A stretch of DNA of 64,000 nucleotides from Catenovulum agarivorans YM01. Its GTDB lineage: Bacteria > Pseudomonadota > Gammaproteobacteria > Enterobacterales > Alteromonadaceae. The DNA lies in assembly GCF_000281085.1 (NCBI RefSeq), contig NZ_JH767535.1:65882-129881 (forward strand), written 5' to 3'. A model generated the notes under the pieces. It had not been told where the DNA came from. It did no database searches and saw nothing but the letters and a program-made list of their open reading frames with translations. The first letter of the stretch is position 1. Each line of letters starts with the position of its first letter. This document shows, one piece after another, positions 10,073 to 19,093 of this stretch. A program made the translations under genes and the position numbers.

Positions 10073-10750
10073 ATGTCAGGAAATTCATTTTTAGGCGTAT
10101 TCGGTAAATCCCCTTTTAAAGCGCTTGAAACGCATATCGATGTTGTTAAAGCTGCTGCAGATAGATTGCCAGCTTTTTTTGAAGCTGTTTTTAAGGCTGA
10201 TTGGGAAACTGCTCAAGTTGTGCGCGACGAGGTGTCAAAGCTTGAAAAAGAAGCAGACGCGATAAAAAGAGAGTTAAGAATTCAATTACCTAAAGGTTTA
10301 TTTTTGCCTGTTGATCGTGCTGACTTATTAGAGTTACTTGTACAGCAAGACAAAATAGCAAACAAAGCAAAAGATATTGCAGGTCGGGTAATAGGTCGAG
10401 AGTTGCCAATTCCAGCCGATTTGCAAAATGATTTTATGGTTTATCTTAAGCGTTGTATTGATGCTGTTGATATGGCCGCAAAAGCGATTAACGAATTAGA
10501 CGAGTTACTCGAAACCGGTTTTCGTGGCCGTGAAGTTGACCTAGTTGAAAAAATCATTTCTCAAGTAGCAAGCATCGAAGAAGACACAGATAAATTACAA
10601 ATCGGTCTTCGTTTATCTGTTCGTGCTGCTGAAACAGAGATGAACCCAATTGATGCGATTTTCTTATATGACGTAATTGAATGGGTTGGTGATTTAGCTG
10701 ATAAAGCTGAATCTGTCGGTGGTCGTTTAGAGCTACTTCTAGCAAGATAA
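10073..10750 (+). CDS. DUF47 (PhoU-like) protein partner of Pit
   Basis: A 225-aa all-helical protein of the DUF47/TIGR00153 family, distantly related to PhoU. It begins NSFLGVFGKSPFKALETHID and has the charged stretch EVSKLEKEADAIKRELR. Family members are encoded next to Pit phosphate transporters and are thought to modulate them. That is the arrangement here: pit starts 28 bases downstream with nothing between them. A TAGAAT -10-like hexamer lies about 40 bases upstream. No clear Pho box was found, which fits a low-affinity system expressed when phosphate is plentiful. Confidence 0.92.
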   Translation: MSGNSFLGVFGKSPFKALETHIDVVKAAADRLPAFFEAVFKADWETAQVVRDEVSKLEKEADAIKRELRIQLPKGLFLPVDRADLLELLVQQDKIANKAKDIAGRVIGRELPIPADLQNDFMVYLKRCIDAVDMAAKAINELDELLETGFRGREVDLVEKIISQVASIEEDTDKLQIGLRLSVRAAETEMNPIDAIFLYDVIEWVGDLADKAESVGGRLELLLAR

Positions 10751-10778
10751 TTTAATAAGTTTAATTTCAGGAAATCCA

Positions 10779-12056
10779 ATGGATATTTTAACTACTTACG
10801 GCGTAATGCTGGTTATTTTAGCGGCAGTTGTCGGCTTTTTTATGGCGTGGGGGATTGGCGCCAACGACGTTGCAAATGCAATGGGCACTTCAGTTGGATC
10901 GAAAGCTTTAACTATTAAACAAGCAATTATTATTGCGATGATTTTTGAATTCGCCGGCGCTTATTTAGCTGGTGGTGAAGTAACATCAACAATTCGTAAA
11001 GGTATTATCGATGCAGAACCCTTTATGCACGTACCTGAGTTGTTTGTTATTGGTATGATTTCTGCGCTTATTGCCGCTGGTACTTGGTTAGCTGTCGCTT
11101 CTTATATGGGCTGGCCGGTTTCTACAACTCACTCAATTGTTGGTGCAATTATAGGTTTTGCTGTTATCGCTGCTGGCAGTGAAGCGATTCATTGGGATAA
11201 AGTCGGTGGCATTGTTGGTAGTTGGATTGTTACCCCGTTACTTTCTGGTGTACTCGCTTATATTATCTTTATGAGCGCACAACGATTTATATTTGACACT
11301 GAAAATCCAATTAAAAATGCTAAACGTTATGTACCAATTTATATGGCGCTTGGCGGTTTTGTTATGGCTTTGGTTACCATTAAAAAAGGTTTAAAACACG
11401 TATTTAAAGATGCATCAATCAGCATTAGCACGACCGAAGCATATGTATACGCAATCATAGTCGGTATTATTGTGGCAATTATCGGTGGTATTTTTATCAA
11501 GCGCTTAAATATTGATGAGAATGCAGCACGTGAAGAGCAGTTTTCTAACGTTGAAAAAATCTTTGCGGTATTAATGATAGTAACTGCTTGTTGTATGGCG
11601 TTCGCTCATGGTTCTAATGACGTTGCAAATGCAATTGGTCCGCTAGCTGCAGTTGTCAGTGTAGTTGAAAACGATGGTGTTATTGGTGCTAAATCTGCAT
11701 TAGCTTGGTGGATTTTACCTTTAGGCGCATTTGGTATTGTTGCTGGTTTGGCTTTATTTGGCCATAGAGTTATGGCAACTATAGGTAAAGGTATCACGCA
11801 TTTAACCCCAAGCCGTGGTTTTGCCGCAGAGTTAGCGGCTGCAAGTACAGTGGTAATCGCTTCTGGTACGGGTCTACCAATTTCAACAACTCAAACCTTA
11901 GTTGGTGCTGTATTAGGTGTAGGTATTGCTAGAGGTATTGCTGCGCTTAACATGGGCACTGTACGCAATATTGTTATCTCTTGGGTAGTTACATTACCTG
12001 CTGGTGCTGGTTTAGCTATTATCGCTTACTTGCTTCTAACTAGTATCCTTCTATAA
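10779..12056 (+). CDS. pit: Low-affinity inorganic phosphate transporter (Pit/PHO4 family)
   Basis: A 425-aa PHO4-family permease importing metal-phosphate with protons or sodium. The two inverted PHO4 signature repeats are visible: GANDVANAMGTSVGSKALT near residue 30 and GSNDVANAIGPLAAV near residue 275. Each half also carries the paired P-x-S-T-T motif (WPVSTTHSIVGA and LPISTTQTLVGA). About ten hydrophobic segments span the protein. It is co-transcribed with the DUF47 gene and is followed by a strong intrinsic terminator. High- and low-affinity phosphate uptake are therefore both encoded in this island. Confidence 0.95.
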   Translation: MDILTTYGVMLVILAAVVGFFMAWGIGANDVANAMGTSVGSKALTIKQAIIIAMIFEFAGAYLAGGEVTSTIRKGIIDAEPFMHVPELFVIGMISALIAAGTWLAVASYMGWPVSTTHSIVGAIIGFAVIAAGSEAIHWDKVGGIVGSWIVTPLLSGVLAYIIFMSAQRFIFDTENPIKNAKRYVPIYMALGGFVMALVTIKKGLKHVFKDASISISTTEAYVYAIIVGIIVAIIGGIFIKRLNIDENAAREEQFSNVEKIFAVLMIVTACCMAFAHGSNDVANAIGPLAAVVSVVENDGVIGAKSALAWWILPLGAFGIVAGLALFGHRVMATIGKGITHLTPSRGFAAELAAASTVVIASGTGLPISTTQTLVGAVLGVGIARGIAALNMGTVRNIVISWVVTLPAGAGLAIIAYLLLTSILL

Positions 12057-12078
12057 TTCTTCATCAGTTTCGAACGGT

Positions 12079-12104
12079 AAAAGGCTTCTTCGGAAGCCTT
12101 TTTT
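12079..12104 (+). terminator. Intrinsic terminator after pit
   Basis: AAGGCTTC and GAAGCCTT form an 8-bp perfect stem around a TTCG tetraloop, followed by a run of T. It lies 22 bases after the pit stop and closes the DUF47-pit unit before the pst promoter. Confidence 0.9.
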
Positions 12105-12151
12105 GTATCCATAAATTACAGTTTAGTAATATTACGTTGCGTGTAACATAA

Positions 12152-12169
12152 CTGTCATAAAAGTATCAT
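12152..12169 (+). promoter_or_regulatory. PhoB box upstream of pstC
   Basis: CTGTCATAAAAGTATCAT matches the Pho-box consensus at about 16 of 18 positions. A further half-like unit, GTGTAACATAA, lies immediately upstream, giving three 11-base steps in a row. TATACT at 12169-12174 can serve as the -10. It drives the pstCAB-phoU operon that begins 36 bases downstream. Confidence 0.8.
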
Positions 12170-12204
12170 ATACTGCGCGCAACTCAATTAGGCTAAGGCT
12201 TTCA

Positions 12205-14445
12205 ATGTATCAGTCAAACACTTTACAAAACAAACAGCATGCGATGAGGAAGTTCAAAGATCGCTTTGCCAAGTATGGTGTCGCCACTGGCGGTATCATG
12301 GTGTTAGTCGCTCTTTTGATGATCTTTTTCTATTTGTTGTATGTTGTACAACCTATATTTGAAGATGTTTCTATCGAACCTAACTTAACCATAGCACTAG
12401 AGGATAAGCATAAAACTTTAGCGTTAGGGACAGACGATCACGTAGAAACTGCTTATCGATTTACCAATCAACCATCGCTTGAGTATTATCAATTGCATGG
12501 TGCGGATAAAACTCAGCTAATCACACAATTTGATATCAACAACAGTAGCGAAATCACTGCTTTTGCTAAAGCTATGCCGCATGTTAAACAATATGCTTAC
12601 GCTTTTGCTGATAATAGTGTTGTTATCATCAAACCGGGTTTTAAAATTGGTTTTGCCAATAACCGCCGTACCATAGAGCCAAGAATCGAATATCCTTTTG
12701 GTCGGGATGGTTTAACCATAGCGACGGATGCGCCAATCAATAAATTTGCATTTGCGACCACCTCTGAAAACGACGGCGCTGGTGTTGTTTATCAAACTCA
12801 GAATAAATCAGCTGTGTTTTACTCGCGTTTGTTAGGCGAAGTTAATTTTATGACAGATGAGATTGAGTGGTCTCAATCGAATGTCGAATTACCAAATGTT
12901 ACAGGCGAAGTTGACCAACTGCATTTAACCGCAGATTTATCGCGTGCCTTTGTACTGCAAAATGGTTATATGTATGTATTTGATGTCCGCAATGCCAACA
13001 AAGTTAAATTGGTATCGCAAAGCCGTGTAGTAGAGCATGGTGTAAAAGTTACCGCTTCAACTTTACTTGCAGGCGCAAGTTCAATCGTGATTGCCGACAA
13101 TAAAGGCAACGTTGCGCAGTGGTTTGAAGTGAATGCGGAACAAGGTCGTGAATTTACTAAAATCCGTAGCTTTAAAAGTGATAACACCAACATCAATGGT
13201 TTATATCCAGAATTCTTCCGTCGCAGTTTTGTTGCAACATCAAGCTCAGGTCATTTAGACGTATTTTATACCACAAGTGAAGCGCATTTATATGCGGATA
13301 AATTGCTTGATCAAGCTGTGCTAGATTTGGCAATTTCACCACGTGCAAATGCTTACATTACTTTGACTTCACAAGGTATGCATTTATTTGATGTTGAAAA
13401 CGAACATCCTGAAGTAACTTGGTCTGCCTTGTGGCAAGAAACTTGGTATGAAGGTTATGGTGAGCCAGATTACATTTGGCAATCGACCTCTGCATCTGAT
13501 GATTTTGAATCTAAGTTCTCTTTAGTACCAATAACTTTTGGTACGATTAAAGCTGCGTTTTACGCTATGTTATTCTCAGTGCCAATTGCATTAGCCGCTG
13601 CTATTTACACTGCTTATTTTATGCCGGCAAAAATCCGTACTGTGGTTAAACCTACGGTAGAAATTATGGAAGCTTTACCAACGGTAATTTTAGGTTTCTT
13701 AGCGGGTTTGTGGTTAGCACCGTTAATTGAAGAACACTTAGCGGCTATAGCTATATTGATTCTGTTTTTACCAGTTGCAATTATTTTGTTCGCTTTTGCA
13801 TGGCACAACTTGCCGCGTAAATTGCTCAATAGTTTGCCAACAGGTATGGATTCGTTATTACTTATCCCTGTTATTTTATTGATGACTTACTTGTTGTTAG
13901 AGGCGAGCCCTTGGTTTAATGATGTTTTCTTTGATGGTGATGTACGTTTATTTATCACCGACGATTTAGGTATTTCCTTTGACCAAAGAAACTCGCTAGT
14001 TGTTGGTATTGCTATGGGGTTTGCGGTTATTCCAACCATATTCTCAATTGCAGAAGACGCTGTATTTTCTGTACCTAAACATTTGTCAAACGGCTCGCTA
14101 GCGCTAGGCGCTAGTCAATGGCAGACTTTGGTACGTGTTGTATTGTTAACTGCTAGCCCTGGTATCTTCTCAGCGGTAATGATGGGGTTAGGCCGCGCTG
14201 TGGGCGAGACTATGATAGTGCTTATGGCAACGGGTAATACACCAATTATGGATTGGTCAGTATTCCAAGGTATGCGTACATTATCTGCAAATATCGCAGT
14301 TGAAATGCCTGAATCAGAAGTTGGTAGTACCCACTACCGCATTCTATTCTTAGCAGCATTTGTATTATTCATTTTTACTTTTGTATTTAACACCATAGCT
14401 GAGTTTGTTCGTCAGCGCTTGCGTGATAAATACAGTTCACTATAA
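12205..14445 (+). CDS. pstC: Phosphate ABC transporter permease PstC, long form
   Basis: One of the two channel subunits of the high-affinity phosphate importer. At 746 aa it is more than twice the classical PstC length of about 320. After the first membrane segment (about residues 26-49) it carries a periplasmic insertion of roughly 380 residues that reads as a beta-rich, propeller-like domain. The permease core begins near residue 450 (GTIKAAFYAMLFSVPIALAA). The EAA-type loop is visible as LALGASQWQTLVRVV, then GLGRAVGETMIVLM. TAAGG before the ATG supports the start. pstA follows after 17 bases. Confidence 0.93.
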   Translation: MYQSNTLQNKQHAMRKFKDRFAKYGVATGGIMVLVALLMIFFYLLYVVQPIFEDVSIEPNLTIALEDKHKTLALGTDDHVETAYRFTNQPSLEYYQLHGADKTQLITQFDINNSSEITAFAKAMPHVKQYAYAFADNSVVIIKPGFKIGFANNRRTIEPRIEYPFGRDGLTIATDAPINKFAFATTSENDGAGVVYQTQNKSAVFYSRLLGEVNFMTDEIEWSQSNVELPNVTGEVDQLHLTADLSRAFVLQNGYMYVFDVRNANKVKLVSQSRVVEHGVKVTASTLLAGASSIVIADNKGNVAQWFEVNAEQGREFTKIRSFKSDNTNINGLYPEFFRRSFVATSSSGHLDVFYTTSEAHLYADKLLDQAVLDLAISPRANAYITLTSQGMHLFDVENEHPEVTWSALWQETWYEGYGEPDYIWQSTSASDDFESKFSLVPITFGTIKAAFYAMLFSVPIALAAAIYTAYFMPAKIRTVVKPTVEIMEALPTVILGFLAGLWLAPLIEEHLAAIAILILFLPVAIILFAFAWHNLPRKLLNSLPTGMDSLLLIPVILLMTYLLLEASPWFNDVFFDGDVRLFITDDLGISFDQRNSLVVGIAMGFAVIPTIFSIAEDAVFSVPKHLSNGSLALGASQWQTLVRVVLLTASPGIFSAVMMGLGRAVGETMIVLMATGNTPIMDWSVFQGMRTLSANIAVEMPESEVGSTHYRILFLAAFVLFIFTFVFNTIAEFVRQRLRDKYSSL

Positions 14446-14462
14446 CGGCGGGATTATTGTTA

Positions 14463-16100
14463 ATGAAAGATTGGTTTAAATCAGGATCACCTTGGATCTG
14501 GATGACTGCCGGTGCAGTAAGTATTAGCTTAATTTCTGTAATTGGTTTGTTAGTGATGATTGCTGCACGTGGCTTAGGCTTTTTCTGGCCTGCTGACGTG
14601 TATGAGTTTGATGTGCAACAGGCTGATAATAAACAAACGATTATCGGTGAAATTTACGACAGAGAACAAGTTCCTGCTAAACGTTTGAAAAACATGGGCA
14701 TTGACCTAGGTGATTTTCAAGGTGAAACAGTTGAGCGTATATTGATCAAAACCGGTAACCGCGAATTTGTAGAGTTAGATTTTCGTTGGTTGTTGCAAAC
14801 TGATATCAAAAAAACCGACACACCTTCGGGTTTAGGTGTGTTTGAGCGAAGCCGAAATGGTAACTTTTATGGTTATGTCGATAAGGTTATTTTGGATGGT
14901 CAGCAGGTTGATTCAGCTCGACTAGAAGAGTTGATTGAGCGAGCTGTGGATATTTCAGAGCAAGCAGTTGATTTACAAAATGGCGAAATTGGTTCAATTA
15001 ACTATCGTTTAGAAAAAATGCGCCTTGAAGAGCGTGCGCTAGAGCTTAAAGATAAACTGACAGACGAGCGTATTGCTGAATTTGAGCAAGAGCGTAAGCA
15101 ATTAAAAGAATCTTACCAAGAATTCGAAAAAGAGTTGTTTCAGCTACGTAAAGCGCTAGATCGCGATGAAGTAGTTGTAAAAGACATGCGTGGTGAACTT
15201 GTTACCTTACGCATTGCTGAAGTGTTAGACGTACATTTTCCAAATGATATGTCAGCGTTACAAAAACTCGGTCGATTCTTTGTACAGTTGGGTCGCTTTG
15301 TAACTGACGACCCGCGTGAAGCGAATACTGAAGGTGGGGTATTCCCAGCTATATTCGGTACCGTATTTATGGTTATGTTGATGGCTGTTATTGTTACGCC
15401 ATTTGGTGTGGTCGCAGCTATCTATTTACACGAGTACGCGGCTAAAAATACAGTAACTAAGGTTATTCGTATCGCGGTTATTAACTTAGCTGGTGTACCT
15501 TCTATTGTATATGGTGTATTTGGTTTAGGTTTCTTCGTGTATATGTTGGGGGGCAGTATAGATGAATTGTTCTACCCAGAAGCGCTACCTAATCCTACCT
15601 TTGGTACCCCAGGGGTTATTTGGTCAGCATTAACCTTGGCAATTTTAACCTTGCCAGTTGTCATAGTTTCAACCGAAGAAGGTATGTCTCGTATCCCTAG
15701 CTCATTGCGTCAAGGCAGCTTAGCTTTGGGGGCAACTAAAGCAGAAACTTTATGGCGTATTATTATTCCTATGGCGAGTCCAGCAATTATGACAGGTTTA
15801 ATTTTAGCCGTAGCGCGAGCAGCCGGTGAGGTTGCACCACTAATGTTAGTTGGTGTGGTAAAAATGGCACCAACGCTACCAATAGATGGCAACTTCCCAT
15901 TTGTCCATGTAGATAGAAAATTTATGCACTTAGGTTTCCATATATATGATGTTGGTTTCCAAAGTCCAAACGTAGAAGCGGCAAGACCGCTAGTATATGC
16001 AACTGCATTTTTATTGGTTACCGTAATTGTGGCGTTAAACATTACAGCCATTGGTATTCGTAACCACCTACGTGAAAAATATAAGTCGTTAGAACATTAA
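14463..16100 (+). CDS. pstA: Phosphate ABC transporter permease PstA, long form
   Basis: The second permease of the Pst importer, 545 aa instead of about 290. Membrane segment 1 is at about residues 15-38. It is followed by a periplasmic region with a charged coiled-coil stretch (about 180-245, rich in E, K, L and R) that is absent from E. coli PstA. The permease core occupies about 290-540 with the EAA loop SLALGATKAETLWRIIIP and ARAAGEVAPLMLVGV. The frame extends six bases upstream to a TTG, but ATG 14463 is preferred. Both permeases are enlarged on the periplasmic side, so the extra domains may pair with each other. Confidence 0.93.
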   Translation: MKDWFKSGSPWIWMTAGAVSISLISVIGLLVMIAARGLGFFWPADVYEFDVQQADNKQTIIGEIYDREQVPAKRLKNMGIDLGDFQGETVERILIKTGNREFVELDFRWLLQTDIKKTDTPSGLGVFERSRNGNFYGYVDKVILDGQQVDSARLEELIERAVDISEQAVDLQNGEIGSINYRLEKMRLEERALELKDKLTDERIAEFEQERKQLKESYQEFEKELFQLRKALDRDEVVVKDMRGELVTLRIAEVLDVHFPNDMSALQKLGRFFVQLGRFVTDDPREANTEGGVFPAIFGTVFMVMLMAVIVTPFGVVAAIYLHEYAAKNTVTKVIRIAVINLAGVPSIVYGVFGLGFFVYMLGGSIDELFYPEALPNPTFGTPGVIWSALTLAILTLPVVIVSTEEGMSRIPSSLRQGSLALGATKAETLWRIIIPMASPAIMTGLILAVARAAGEVAPLMLVGVVKMAPTLPIDGNFPFVHVDRKFMHLGFHIYDVGFQSPNVEAARPLVYATAFLLVTVIVALNITAIGIRNHLREKYKSLEH

Positions 16101-16119
16101 GATTTAAAGGTTTAAAAAG

Positions 16120-16941
16120 ATGATTTCAGTATCTCCAGAGATAGCCAAAATTAAAAATGTAGTTGCTCCAACGGATTTAACCCCTGAGCAAACAGCACTA
16201 CAAATGAATAACTTAAGTTTGTTCTACGGCGAAAAACAAGCTTTGTACAATATCGACATGAAAATACCTAAAGGTAAGGTAACTGCCTTTATCGGTCCTT
16301 CGGGTTGTGGTAAATCAACTTTATTGCGCTGTATTAACCGTATGAATGATTTAGTTGATATTTGTCGAGTTGATGGCGAAATATTACTTGAAGGCAAAAA
16401 TATATATGACAAAGATGTAGATGTTGCCAGCTTGCGCCAAAACGTTGGTATGGTGTTTCAGCGTCCAAATCCATTCCCTAAATCAATTTATGAAAATGTT
16501 GTATATGGCTTACGTATTCAAGGCATCAATGATAAACGTCGATTAGACGAAATTGTTGAAACCTCATTACGCAAAGCTGCTTTGTGGGATGAAGTTAAAG
16601 ACAGATTACACGACAGCGCTTTTGGTTTATCAGGTGGTCAGCAGCAACGTTTAGTGATTGCACGTGCAATTGCGATTGAGCCTAAAGTATTGTTGTTGGA
16701 TGAACCAACTTCTGCACTTGATCCTATCTCAACATTAACCATTGAAGAGTTGATTAATGAGCTAAAAGAAACCTACACAGTTGTGATAGTTACACATAAC
16801 ATGCAGCAGGCTGCGCGTGTTTCTAACTATGCTGCGTTTATGTTCATGGGCGAACTAGTTGAGTATACTGATACAAACCAGTTGTTTACTGCTCCTGAAA
16901 AGAAAAAGACCGAAGATTATATTACTGGTCGATATGGTTAA
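16120..16941 (+). CDS. pstB: Phosphate ABC transporter ATP-binding protein PstB
   Basis: The 273-aa ATPase subunit that powers phosphate import. Walker A is GPSGCGKST, the Q-loop lies in [12 protein letters not shown] (a PstB hallmark), the ABC signature is LSGGQQQR, Walker B is [13 protein letters not shown], and the switch His is in [11 protein letters not shown]. The N-terminus is about 20 residues longer than in E. coli. It lies 19 bases after pstA with AAAGG in the gap, and phoU follows 54 bases later. Confidence 0.97.
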   Translation: MISVSPEIAKIKNVVAPTDLTPEQTALQMNNLSLFYGEKQALYNIDMKIPKGKVTAFIGPSGCGKSTLLRCINRMNDLVDICRVDGEILLEGKNIYDKDVDVASLRQNVGMVFQRPNPFPKSIYENVVYGLRIQGINDKRRLDEIVETSLRKAALWDEVKDRLHDSAFGLSGGQQQRLVIARAIAIEPKVLLLDEPTSALDPISTLTIEELINELKETYTVVIVTHNMQQAARVSNYAAFMFMGELVEYTDTNQLFTAPEKKKTEDYITGRYG

Positions 16942-16995
16942 TTCGTGCCTATACTTAAACAGCGCATCGGTTAATAGGGGCAATTAGAGGTAACT

Positions 16996-17709
16996 ATGGA
17001 TTTAAAAATAGATAAACATATATCTGGCCAGTTTAATAAAGAGCTAGAAGAAATGCTGAGCTATGTTTTAGACATGGGCGGCATAGTTGAGCAACAAATT
17101 GCGCAAGCATTGGAAGCCATCAGTCAATTTGATTCAAAGCTTGCACAAAAAATTATCAAAGAAGATGAAAAAGTTAACGCGTACGAAATGTTAATTGATG
17201 AGCAGTGTGCCCGTGTTATTGCTAAGCGCCAGCCTGCTGCGGTTGATTTGCGTATTATTTTGGCTATTGCGAAAATAATTGCTGATCTTGAACGCATTGG
17301 TGACGAAACATGCCGTATGGTGCGCGCTGCACAAGAGCATTTTAATAAAACTGAACGCCAATTTTTAGTTGACGTTGACCATATGGGTCAACAAGTTTTG
17401 CAAATGTTTAAGGCAGTTTTGGATTCGCTAGCGCGGATGGACAGTGATGCTGCTTATGACGTTTACAAAATGGACAAAAAAATTGATAAAGCGTATGAGG
17501 GCATTACTCGTCAGTTAATGACCTATATGATGGAAGATCCTCGTTCAATTCCAAAAATAATGGATGTTATGTGGGCAACACGTTCGCTAGAGCGTATTGG
17601 TGATAGATGTCAAAACATCAGTGAACATGTCATTTATCTAATTAAAGGTAAAGATGTTCGCCATACGCCAACCGAAAAAATTGAAGCTATGTTAGCCTCA
17701 AAAAAATAA
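16996..17709 (+). CDS. phoU: Phosphate signalling protein PhoU
   Basis: A 237-aa helical protein made of two PhoU repeats. The first has the DLRIILAIAKIIADLERIGD motif and the second the MWATRSLERIGDRCQNISEH motif; these acidic E/D-x-x-x-D clusters bind metal. PhoU couples Pst to PhoR and represses PhoR kinase activity when phosphate is ample. GAGGT lies six bases before the ATG, a strong ribosome site. It is the last gene of pstCAB-phoU and is followed by a terminator hairpin. Confidence 0.96.
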   Translation: MDLKIDKHISGQFNKELEEMLSYVLDMGGIVEQQIAQALEAISQFDSKLAQKIIKEDEKVNAYEMLIDEQCARVIAKRQPAAVDLRIILAIAKIIADLERIGDETCRMVRAAQEHFNKTERQFLVDVDHMGQQVLQMFKAVLDSLARMDSDAAYDVYKMDKKIDKAYEGITRQLMTYMMEDPRSIPKIMDVMWATRSLERIGDRCQNISEHVIYLIKGKDVRHTPTEKIEAMLASKK

Positions 17710-17715
17710 GATTGT

Positions 17716-17748
17716 TTTTAGTGCGAGATCATTGATTTCGCACTAAAA
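17716..17748 (+). terminator. Terminator hairpin after phoU
   Basis: TTTTAGTGCGA pairs with TCGCACTAAAA over 11 bases around an 11-base loop, starting seven bases after the phoU stop. The T-tract after the stem is short, so strength is uncertain, but the position fits the operon end. Confidence 0.65.
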
Positions 17749-17821
17749 TTCCCGCCTTAACAGCACATTTATCAATTTTAATATTTCAAATTTACTACAA
17801 AAATATTTCAGTGAAATAAAA

Positions 17822-17839
17822 CTGTAATAAAACATTCAT
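17822..17839 (+). promoter_or_regulatory. PhoB box upstream of the porin
   Basis: CTGTAATAAAACATTCAT matches the Pho-box consensus at about 15 of 18 positions. It lies 109 bases before the porin ATG, leaving room for an untranslated leader. It suggests that the porin is induced under phosphate limitation. Confidence 0.6.
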
Positions 17840-17948
17840 ACAATATTCGCATCTTTTAAATGAAGTTTTAATTTTACTTTGAATCAGCTTGATATTTTGC
17901 CAGTTAAATCTAGGCTTAAGAGCTGAGATGTTAATACAGGAACATTCC

Positions 17949-18884
17949 ATGAAAACACTATCTAAAAGCATTTTAGCGGTATCTGTTTTAGGTTTTTCAG
18001 CTGGCACTTTAGCGGCTGATCCACTTACTGTATATGGTAAAGCTAATTTAAGCTTTCAATATGCTGATGCTGCAGAAACTGCGACTGACTTAAAAAGCAA
18101 TGCTTCACGTTTTGGGGTAAAAGGTGAAGTTGAATTAGATAATGGATTGACTGCTATTTACCAAGCGGAATTTGGTGTTGATTTTGCGGATGAATCGAAA
18201 GAAAAAAATGTAACTGCACGTAACCAATATGTAGGTTTAAAGGGTGGTTTTGGTCAAGTAAGATTAGGCCGTATGGATACTGCTTTGAAGTTAGCGCAAG
18301 GTAAGGTTGATTTATTCAATGATTACAATGCTGATATCAAAAACTTATTTGAAGGTGAAAATCGTGAGAGCGATTCAGTCACTTATATTTCGCCTAGCTT
18401 TTCTGGTTTCTCGTTCGGCGCAACTTATATTACCCATGAAGAGAATGATCAGAGTTTTGCTGACAGCGCAGGTGTATCAGCTGCTGTGATGTATGGTGAT
18501 GCTAAGCTTAAAAAGTCAAAAGTATATGCAGCTATTGCGGTTGACAATGATGTAGACAACCACGACATCATTCGTGCTGTATACAACCAAAAATTTGGTG
18601 CGTTTAAGTTAGGTGCTGTTGTGCAACGTGAAGAGAGCTCAGATGGCACTGGAGACGCTGATACAGGCGTTATGGTTAACGGTGCATACTCAGCTGGTAA
18701 ATTAACTTACAAACTGCAATATCAAACATTAGATGATAAGGCTAATGACCTGCGTGTTGATACAATTTCAGCGGGTGTTGACTATAAACTAGGTGATGCA
18801 ACCAAGTTATTTGCTTGGTATACAACTGAAGAGAAAGGTGGTGATACCAATACGTTAGCAGTTGGTATAGAGCACAAATTCTAA
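17949..18884 (+). CDS. Gram-negative porin, probably phosphate-starvation induced
   Basis: A 311-aa outer-membrane porin. The signal peptide MKTLSKSILAVSVLGFSAG ends at AA-DP. The mature protein starts LTVYGKANLSFQY and shows alternating beta-strand patterning throughout, with the RNQYVGLKGGFGQVRLGR loop-strand motif typical of trimeric general porins. The last residue is Phe, the outer-membrane insertion signal. The frame is open upstream, but ATG 17949 has AGGA at a good distance and starts the signal peptide. A Pho box upstream, and its place between phoU and pstS, make a PhoE/OprP-like role likely; substrate selectivity cannot be read. Confidence 0.9.
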   Translation: MKTLSKSILAVSVLGFSAGTLAADPLTVYGKANLSFQYADAAETATDLKSNASRFGVKGEVELDNGLTAIYQAEFGVDFADESKEKNVTARNQYVGLKGGFGQVRLGRMDTALKLAQGKVDLFNDYNADIKNLFEGENRESDSVTYISPSFSGFSFGATYITHEENDQSFADSAGVSAAVMYGDAKLKKSKVYAAIAVDNDVDNHDIIRAVYNQKFGAFKLGAVVQREESSDGTGDADTGVMVNGAYSAGKLTYKLQYQTLDDKANDLRVDTISAGVDYKLGDATKLFAWYTTEEKGGDTNTLAVGIEHKF

Positions 18885-18909
18885 GTTAGACTTTTGTCGG
18901 ATACGAAGC

Positions 18910-18942
18910 AGCCTCCAAGCCAAATGTTGGGGGCTTTTTTTT
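18910..18942 (+). terminator. Intrinsic terminator after the porin
   Basis: AGCCTCCAA pairs with TTGGGGGCT (one G-T pair) around an 8-base loop and is followed by eight T residues. It lies 25 bases after the porin stop. Confidence 0.9.
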
Positions 18943-18975
18943 GCCAAAAATAAATTTAATCATAAAAAACAAAAA

Positions 18976-19012
18976 TGTCATCTTTGTAATATTAGTGACA
19001 TAAATGTGTAAT
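18976..19012 (+). promoter_or_regulatory. PhoB box cluster upstream of pstS
   Basis: TGTAAT at 18985, TGACAT at 18996 and TGTAAT at 19007 are spaced exactly 11 bases apart, with a further TGTCAT at 18976. This is the helical phasing of tandem PhoB half sites, although each half is degenerate. The pstS ATG is about 80 bases downstream. Confidence 0.65.
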
Positions 19013-19093
19013 AACCTAATCCCAATCGAAGTTAAATAACCATATCAAAAGTGAATGGTTAACTAATCAACAAATAAGCTTTTGGAGCTGCAT

